From: Candidatus Delongbacteria bacterium | GTDB lineage: Bacteria; UBA4055 | Reading direction: 5' to 3' | Assembly (NCBI GenBank): GCA_003477045.1 | Contig: DMTS01000169.1 | Span: 1-11,776 of the forward strand | Length of the DNA stretch: 11,776 nt | Shown: piece after piece, positions 7,719 through 11,776 of the stretch | Layout: every line of letters starts with the position of its first letter | Position numbering within the stretch: position 1 is the stretch's first letter | Made by a program: the position numbers and the translations under genes | Notes under the pieces: generated by a model | The model's database searches: none | What the model was told of the DNA's origin: nothing | Seen by the model: only the letters and a program-made list of their open reading frames with translations

Positions 7719-8399
7719 TTACATCAGTCCTTTATTGTCCAAAAAAGTAATTTTAACACTTTCGTTAAATTTTTGTAACTCTAATTTTGCTTTATTGATC
7801 TGTTCGAAACTGCCGGCTTCGACCATTAGGGAAGCCTCAAGTGCATCTTTTGTCTCATCAAACCTTCTCAAGTTCACAATGTCACAATTTCGTTTCAATA
7901 CCTCTATGATGTCCTGAAGATTGATCTTTGTTGTTCCCTGACTTTGAACAGTGATAAATAAGTTTTGATTCTCATTATATTTGCCCGACATTTTTTTTGA
8001 AAAAATAACTATCAGCATGATAATTAAAAATGCTATTGTTGTAATCCCTGTCTGATCAGCGCCTAATCCGAGACCGATTGAAATTGACAGAAATAGATAT
8101 GCTAACTCTTCAGGTTCTTTTATCGCAGCACGGAACCTTATAATTGACAAAGCACCGACCAGTCCTAATGATAGAGCTAATGATGATTTGACTACCGTGA
8201 TTATTAACATTGTTGTCATTGTTATCAGTAAAAAGTTTTTCCCGAATTGCTTTCTGTTTGACATTGAATTTCCGTATTTTGTATAAAGCCAGCTTAGAGC
8301 AACTGACAGCACAGCTGATAACAGTAAATTCAGAACGAACGCAAACAAAGTTATATTTGCACTTGTTGTGGTTAGGAACTGTTCAAATGATTGCGTCAT
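7719..8399 (-). CDS. DUF4956-family integral membrane protein
   Basis: This 226-residue membrane protein has several hydrophobic helices in its first 135 residues (roughly 17-39, 56-72, 74-88, 98-113, 118-135), then a soluble C-terminal domain of about 90 residues (140-226) with an alternating strand/helix pattern. The conserved segment SLGLVGALSIIRFRAAIKEP (77-96) followed by EELAYLFLSISIGLGLGA (97-114) is the signature I associate with DUF4956. It resembles the glycine/arginine-rich segment of MgtC-like membrane proteins. No biochemical role is established to my knowledge. Because it directly neighbours the VTC protein and CotH, I infer it is the membrane partner of the VTC domain, perhaps a channel or anchor analogous to the transmembrane part of the yeast VTC complex. 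The start has AAGGAG 7 bases upstream and lies 2 bases after the lipoprotein stop. Confidence 0.85.
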   Translation of the reverse strand: MTQSFEQFLTTTSANITLFAFVLNLLLSAVLSVALSWLYTKYGNSMSNRKQFGKNFLLITMTTMLIITVVKSSLALSLGLVGALSIIRFRAAIKEPEELAYLFLSISIGLGLGADQTGITTIAFLIIMLIVIFSKKMSGKYNENQNLFITVQSQGTTKINLQDIIEVLKRNCDIVNLRRFDETKDALEASLMVEAGSFEQINKAKLELQKFNESVKITFLDNKGLM

Positions 8400-8401
8400 T
8401 T

Positions 8402-8839
8402 TTATTCTCCTTCATTTTTTGTATTGAATTTCGAGTCTGAACGCTTTAAAACTACCGTATTAACTTTAGTAAATGTTACCGGCCTTAACCTCCATTTTGG
8501 GGAGAACTCAGCTATTTTTATTGTGTTGTCGTTACTAAACTCCACGATTGAATTTAGAGTGTAAGTCAGCTGCGGAATTTTAGCTATTGTTAAGGGAATA
8601 GGTCTTTTTGTAAAATCCATTCTAAATTCACCTGTGATTATTTTGATGCTGTTATCAGTATTATCAAAGTAATTTAATTCACAGGAATTATCAGTTTTAA
8701 AAACAATTGTAATTCTTTGTTCGTTATATGACCCTGCCCATTCTCCATAAATGTTAAAATTCTGATTAATTTTTGAACAGTTTACAAATAATGCTGAAAT
8801 TAGTATGAACTCAGAAGTGATTCTTATTAATCTTAGCAT
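8402..8839 (-). CDS. Small lipoprotein, first gene of the VTC/DUF4956/CotH operon
   Basis: I do not recognise a named family. The 145-residue protein starts with a lipoprotein-like signal (hydrophobic residues 9-19, then FVNC with the cysteine at 21; Asn just before Cys is unusual for a lipobox). The mature part is a compact beta-rich domain: YGEWAGSYNEQRITIVF, then a GEFRMDF segment, RPIPLTI, and WRLRPVTF near the end. The GxWxGxY opening recurs in small beta-barrel-like lipoproteins. Arg-Pro pairs and several aromatic residues suggest a ligand- or partner-binding surface, but this is inference. I place the start at ATG 8837-8839 because GGAG lies 6 bases upstream; a GTG at 8855-8857 would extend it by six residues but has poor spacing. 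With a 2-base gap to the DUF4956 gene, it is likely an envelope accessory component of the same system. Confidence 0.75.
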   Translation of the reverse strand: MLRLIRITSEFILISALFVNCSKINQNFNIYGEWAGSYNEQRITIVFKTDNSCELNYFDNTDNSIKIITGEFRMDFTKRPIPLTIAKIPQLTYTLNSIVEFSNDNTIKIAEFSPKWRLRPVTFTKVNTVVLKRSDSKFNTKNEGE

Positions 8840-8845
8840 ATTAAA

Positions 8846-8849
8846 CTCC
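8846..8849 (-). promoter_or_regulatory. Ribosome binding site that selects the ATG at 8839
   Basis: GGAG (within TTGGAG) on the minus strand lies 6 bases before ATG 8839-8837. It falls inside the reading frame of the alternative upstream GTG, so it argues for the shorter protein. Confidence 0.65.
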
Positions 8850-8928
8850 AAATACACTCCGTTCGTTGTTATTTTATCGATTCAGAACAAAATAACGTTT
8901 TTCGAGCAATTTTGTCTAAACCACGCCT

Positions 8929-8957
8929 AATTTAAAGATTAATTGCAAATAAAGCAA
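8929..8957 (-). promoter_or_regulatory. Candidate promoter for the lipoprotein-DUF4956-CotH-VTC operon
   Basis: On the minus strand TTGCTT (8957-8952) and TAAATT (8934-8929) are separated by 17 bases, a moderate sigma-70-like match. Transcription would start near 8922, giving a leader of about 83 bases before ATG 8839. An imperfectly conserved match in AT-rich DNA carries a fair risk of being chance. Confidence 0.4.
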
Positions 8958-8958
8958 T
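8942..8958. repeat. Inverted repeat ATTGC-N7-GCAAT overlapping the -35 region
   Basis: ATTGC at 8942-8946 and GCAAT at 8954-8958 form a 17-base dyad centred at 8950, inside the divergent intergenic region and over the proposed TTGCTT element. It could be an operator. Only five base pairs per arm, so weak. Confidence 0.3.
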
Positions 8959-9021
8959 AAGAAAACGAGTACTTGCTATCTTTTCCAAAAAGTAAAAAAC
9001 AGACCCTATCATTCTTTAATT

Positions 9022-9050
9022 TTGACAAAATCGATAAATTCGTTTATATT
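9022..9050 (+). promoter_or_regulatory. Promoter for the rodZ-like/ispG operon
   Basis: TTGACA at 9022-9027 and TATATT at 9045-9050, 17 bases apart: a near-perfect sigma-70-type promoter. The expected transcript start near 9057 leaves almost no leader for the TTG at 9056, which bears on where translation really starts. Confidence 0.65.
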
Positions 9051-9055
9051 CCTGA

Positions 9056-9901
9056 TTGGAACTAAGCGAGAAAACCGATTTGAAGAATGACATAGGGCAT
9101 ATATTAAAGACTAAACGGACCGAACTCGGGCTGAAAGTTTCAGATGTATCAAAAAAGATCAGGATCAGGGATGCTTTCATAAAAGCCATCGAGAAAAATG
9201 ATGTGGCAGCCCTGCCGGATTCCTATTATGATCTTTTCGTAAAAAAATATGCGGATTTTCTTCATGTTGATCTGCCGGAGGACGAAGAAAAGAAAAAACA
9301 GAAGGATATGATCCTTGAAATGCTGACTGAGAATGAAAACGGTAAAAAAAAGAGCCACCCCGTTGCGGAGGTTTTTAGAAAAGTCCTTCTTTTTGCTTAT
9401 GTCAACCGGAAATTCGTTATCGCGTTTGTTGTTTCGCTTCTGCTTTTTCTTTTTATCAGGCACATATACTTCATTCTAAATGAGGATGAAAAAAGCGATA
9501 AGAATGAATCAATGGTCAAAATAATTACGATCGAAAGCGACAGTGTTGCGGTGCGGGACTCATTTATGATCGGCGATGAATATAACGAACCTTTCAATCT
9601 AAAGATCACCACTCTTGATTCCTGCTACATTTATTACTTTACTGACAGTCTTGCAGTCAAAGAACAGATGATAGTGCCGGGGACCGACCTGAAACTTTCC
9701 GCTTCTGAAGTAATTGAGGCTAAGCTTGGTAACAGCAGTTCGGTTGAAATAGAATTTAACGACGCAAAAGTCGCCCCTGATTATAAAGATCCTAAGCTTT
9801 CAAGCGCATATATAAAAGTAACGGAAAACGGCGTGCAGAAGATCAAAAGATCGGATAAAGTAAGCGAATATCTTAAAAATACATACGGGCTTGATCAGTG
9901 A
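9056..9901 (+). CDS. rodZ: RodZ-like cytoskeletal membrane protein (HTH, one TM helix, C-terminal beta domain)
   Basis: RodZ links the MreB cytoskeleton to the cell-wall elongation machinery. From the first possible start the protein is 281 residues. It has an N-terminal helix-turn-helix of the HTH_25 type (about 13-70, ending with the RodZ-typical ALPDSYYDLFVKKYADFL at 52-69), a lysine-rich linker, a single transmembrane helix (about 119-138), and a C-terminal DUF4115-like beta domain (about 153-264; the segment around VPGTDLKLSASEVIEAKLGN is characteristic). The start is uncertain: an in-frame TGA at 9053-9055 blocks any longer form. The candidates are TTG 9056-9058 and TTG 9080-9082. The latter fits the promoter position better, has GAG about 9 bases upstream, and would remove eight residues outside the HTH. 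Adjacency to ispG repeats the rodZ-ispG order known in E. coli, which strengthens the call. Confidence 0.85.
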   Translation: MELSEKTDLKNDIGHILKTKRTELGLKVSDVSKKIRIRDAFIKAIEKNDVAALPDSYYDLFVKKYADFLHVDLPEDEEKKKQKDMILEMLTENENGKKKSHPVAEVFRKVLLFAYVNRKFVIAFVVSLLLFLFIRHIYFILNEDEKSDKNESMVKIITIESDSVAVRDSFMIGDEYNEPFNLKITTLDSCYIYYFTDSLAVKEQMIVPGTDLKLSASEVIEAKLGNSSSVEIEFNDAKVAPDYKDPKLSSAYIKVTENGVQKIKRSDKVSEYLKNTYGLDQ

Positions 9902-10962
9902 TGCGCAGAAAAACTAAAACGGTCAAAATAGGAAATGTTCTGATAGGCGGTGAAAATCCGATAGCCGTTCAGTCAATGACGAACACATTTACTGAAGATG
10001 TTGAAGCTACGGTGGGTCAGATACTTGAACTTGAGGATGCCGGCTGCGACATCGTAAGAGTCACATTGAAGGATATGAAAGCTGTTGAATCGGTCAGAGA
10101 GATAAAAAAACACATTCATATACCCCTTATCGGAGACATTCATTTCGACTTTGAGCTGGCGATAGCCGCGGCGGAGAACGGGATCGACAAAATAAGAATA
10201 AATCCGGGAAACATCGGCGGAAAAGATAAGACCAGACAGGTTATCGAAGCCTGTAAAAAGGCTCTCATTCCAATAAGAATAGGCGTTAACTCGGGATCTT
10301 TGGAAAAAGATATTCTAAAAAAATATGATAAGGTAACTGCAGACGGAATGGCCGAAAGTATGGTTAAATATATCGGATACTGCGAAGAAGAGAATTTTTC
10401 GGATATTGTGCTTTCGATGAAATCGTCAGAAGTTCTGCTTATGATAGAATCCTATAAAAAGATCAGCGCGCTTTATGATTATCCGCTACATCTGGGCGTC
10501 ACAGAAGCCGGAAATGTTTTTTCGGGTTCGATAAAATCATCGGTCGGCATCGGGATCCTTCTTTATGAAGGTATCGGCGATACTATCAGGGTTTCTTTGA
10601 CCGGTGATGTAAAAAAAGAGATCAAAGCCGGAAGAATAATTTTAAGATCGCTCGGATACAAAATTAACGGTGTCAATCTGATATCGTGCCCGACCTGCGG
10701 AAGAACAAGGGTGAATCTTGAGAAGATCGTAAATACACTGGAAGAAGAGCTTGACCGTATTAAGATCAATACCTGCATTAATGTGGCTGTGATGGGATGC
10801 GCCGTGAACGGTCCCGGTGAAGCGAGGGAAGCCGACATCGGCATCGCAGGCGGTATAAGTGAATTTCTGCTTTTTAAAAAAGGCCAGATAATCCGGAAGG
10901 TGCCGGAGAAAGATATTATCTCTGTGCTTCTTTCAGAGATATCTGAAATCGCCGGAATATGA
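9901..10962 (+). CDS. ispG: 4-hydroxy-3-methylbut-2-en-1-yl diphosphate synthase (IspG/GcpE), short form
   Basis: IspG is the [4Fe-4S] enzyme that converts methylerythritol cyclodiphosphate to HMBPP in the MEP isoprenoid pathway. From the ATG the protein is 353 residues. The N-terminal TIM barrel carries NPIAVQSMTNT near the start, LIGDIHFD (77-84) and RINPGNIGG (99-107). The C-terminal cluster domain has CPTCGRTR (C263, C266) and MGCAVNGPGEAREADIG, giving C300 and E307. These match the three cysteines and one glutamate that bind the cluster in the E. coli enzyme, with identical Cys-to-Glu spacing. This is the short bacterial form, without the large insert seen in the long type. The ATG overlaps the RodZ stop (TGATG); a GTG directly before it at 9898 would add one residue. 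The gene is translationally coupled to its neighbours and should be constitutively expressed. Confidence 0.97.
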   Translation: MRRKTKTVKIGNVLIGGENPIAVQSMTNTFTEDVEATVGQILELEDAGCDIVRVTLKDMKAVESVREIKKHIHIPLIGDIHFDFELAIAAAENGIDKIRINPGNIGGKDKTRQVIEACKKALIPIRIGVNSGSLEKDILKKYDKVTADGMAESMVKYIGYCEEENFSDIVLSMKSSEVLLMIESYKKISALYDYPLHLGVTEAGNVFSGSIKSSVGIGILLYEGIGDTIRVSLTGDVKKEIKAGRIILRSLGYKINGVNLISCPTCGRTRVNLEKIVNTLEEELDRIKINTCINVAVMGCAVNGPGEAREADIGIAGGISEFLLFKKGQIIRKVPEKDIISVLLSEISEIAGI

Positions 10963-11633
10963 TCATGTCCCGCATAATTTATTTTTTTTATATTGCAGCT
11001 TTAATTTCCTTAAGTTCATGTGTTCCGGCGTCAGAAGACAGCTTTGATGATATTAGTATTGATAATATCCCTTTAAAGACCGGCAATAAATGGATATACG
11101 ACATCACCCGTGGAGGCGAATCATTCACCGATTCAGCTGAGATCTTAGATTATTTTCCTTATCAGGTTGACGAACTTACGAACAGGTACCTGTACCAATA
11201 TAAAGATATAGCATTCACTTTCGAAATGTCAGAGTTTATTTACGATACAGTCTTTGTAAAACTTCTAGAGTATGAAGGTGACGAATTGTTTCAGTACGGC
11301 AGCGAGAAGCGCGACAGGTCCGGCTTTATTTATGGAGAGCCTGTCATATTTAGCACACCCGAAGTTATACTCGACCACAGCGACAATACGGCTGTAGAAG
11401 GGCTGTTCATAAGCTCGCTTCAAATAGCTCAGAACGGAATTGTTGAAATCCTGAACGATACGATCGTTCACTGCATAAAAACCAGATCTGTTCAAACTTC
11501 AGGCAGTTTTATTACAACCGATCTGAATTACGATCTTTATTCTTACTATACTGAATTCGGTATTCTTAAGATAGAAGGAGTTGTAAACAGCTCAGCCTTT
11601 TCAGCAACCGCAGTTTCCTGCACTATAAAATAA
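10959..11633 (+). CDS. Lipoprotein of unknown function with GNxWxY motif
   Basis: I do not recognise a named family. The 224-residue protein begins with a lipoprotein signal: a hydrophobic stretch at 6-18 and the lipobox LSSC with Cys at 21. After an acidic spacer (DSFDD...) comes PLKTGNKWIYD (38-48), a GNxWxY opening often seen in secreted or lipid-anchored beta proteins of FCB-group bacteria. The rest alternates short hydrophobic strands and polar turns, and ends with YYTEFGILKIEG (196-207), a pattern that commonly closes this kind of domain. The cell location is presumably the outer membrane or periplasm. The ATG overlaps the ispG stop by 4 bases (ATGA); a second ATG two codons later is an alternative. 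It is the last gene of the unit and precedes a terminator. A link to isoprenoid synthesis or cell shape is not implied by sequence; co-transcription may be incidental. Confidence 0.8.
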   Translation: MIMSRIIYFFYIAALISLSSCVPASEDSFDDISIDNIPLKTGNKWIYDITRGGESFTDSAEILDYFPYQVDELTNRYLYQYKDIAFTFEMSEFIYDTVFVKLLEYEGDELFQYGSEKRDRSGFIYGEPVIFSTPEVILDHSDNTAVEGLFISSLQIAQNGIVEILNDTIVHCIKTRSVQTSGSFITTDLNYDLYSYYTEFGILKIEGVVNSSAFSATAVSCTIK

Positions 11634-11673
11634 ACAAGTTCTATTTTAATATACGAAAAGTTTGTAACGCTTC

Positions 11674-11707
11674 CCGAAAGCTGATTTATGGGCTTCCGGT
11701 ATTTTTT
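11674..11707 (+). terminator. Probable intrinsic terminator of the rodZ-ispG-lipoprotein unit
   Basis: CCGAAAGC at 11674-11681 pairs with GCTTCCGG at 11692-11699 in an 8-pair stem with one A/C mismatch and a 10-base loop. It is followed directly by a T-rich run including six Ts at 11702-11707. It lies 40 bases after the lipoprotein stop codon. Confidence 0.65.
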
Positions 11708-11776
11708 ATTAAAACATCATATGTCCCAATAAATTGGAACGATGCTATTTCTTAACATAAAAAATCACTTTCGCCT
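11708..11776. other. AT-rich tail with no gene seen
   Basis: After the terminator to the window edge I see no open frame of useful length, no RNA gene and no repeat beyond a five-base palindrome. Confidence 0.6.

Noticed and set aside
8855..8857. GTG as start of the small lipoprotein
   Set aside because: The only purine-rich element before it abuts the codon, whereas ATG 8839 has GGAG at 6 bases.
9149..9463. Open frame on the minus strand opposite the RodZ-like gene
   Set aside because: Its Lys/Phe-rich translation mirrors the lysine-rich linker and TM segment of RodZ, and there is no separate evidence of coding.
11726..11737. Palindrome CCAAT-AA-ATTGG near the right edge
   Set aside because: Five base pairs in AT-rich DNA with no neighbouring promoter; likely chance.

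Overview
The window looks like a chromosomal segment from an uncultured or little-studied Gram-negative bacterium, probably of the Bacteroidota/FCB group. The pointers are a TAnnTTTG-type promoter (TACCTTTG with an upstream TTG), lipoproteins with short lipobox signals, an outer-membrane-type polysaccharide export protein, and a low G+C content. Shine-Dalgarno sites are clear and several starts are not ATG. IspG is the short type rather than the long form I associate with Bacteroidota and Chlorobi, so a deeper FCB lineage is as likely as Bacteroidota proper. This placement is inference.

There are three transcription units. (1) Minus strand, 4274 down to the left edge: a large polysaccharide export protein with seven SLBB repeats (1533-4274), a UDP-glucuronate 4-epimerase (441-1514) and the N-terminal part of a VipA/TviB/WbpO-type nucleotide-sugar dehydrogenase (1-438, cut by the window edge). 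This is a capsule or exopolysaccharide locus that makes uronic-acid sugar nucleotides and exports the polymer. (2) Minus strand, 8839 down to 4405: a tightly packed four-gene operon with a small lipoprotein, a DUF4956 membrane protein, a membrane-anchored CotH-family kinase fused to a right-handed beta-helix, and a VTC-type (polyphosphate polymerase) domain protein. Gaps are 2, 3 and -4 bases. (3) Plus strand, 9056-11633: a RodZ-like protein, IspG and a lipoprotein, joined by overlapping stop/start codons and closed by a probable intrinsic terminator at 11674-11707. Units 2 and 3 diverge from the 8840-9055 intergenic region, which carries a candidate promoter for each direction.

The most interesting part is unit 2. 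The VTC protein keeps recognisable counterparts of the charged residues of the yeast Vtc4 tunnel and has no signal peptide or membrane segment. The next membrane partner is DUF4956, and the CotH/beta-helix protein should face the periplasm. A reasonable hypothesis is a membrane-coupled machine that makes a phosphate polymer or phosphorylated product in the cytoplasm and modifies something at the envelope. It sits directly upstream of a capsule export operon in the same orientation. The individual families are known; their joint function is not, as far as I know.

No rRNA, tRNA, CRISPR array, insertion sequence or prophage gene was seen. No gene-free stretch exceeds 300 bases; the longest is the 216-base divergent region.
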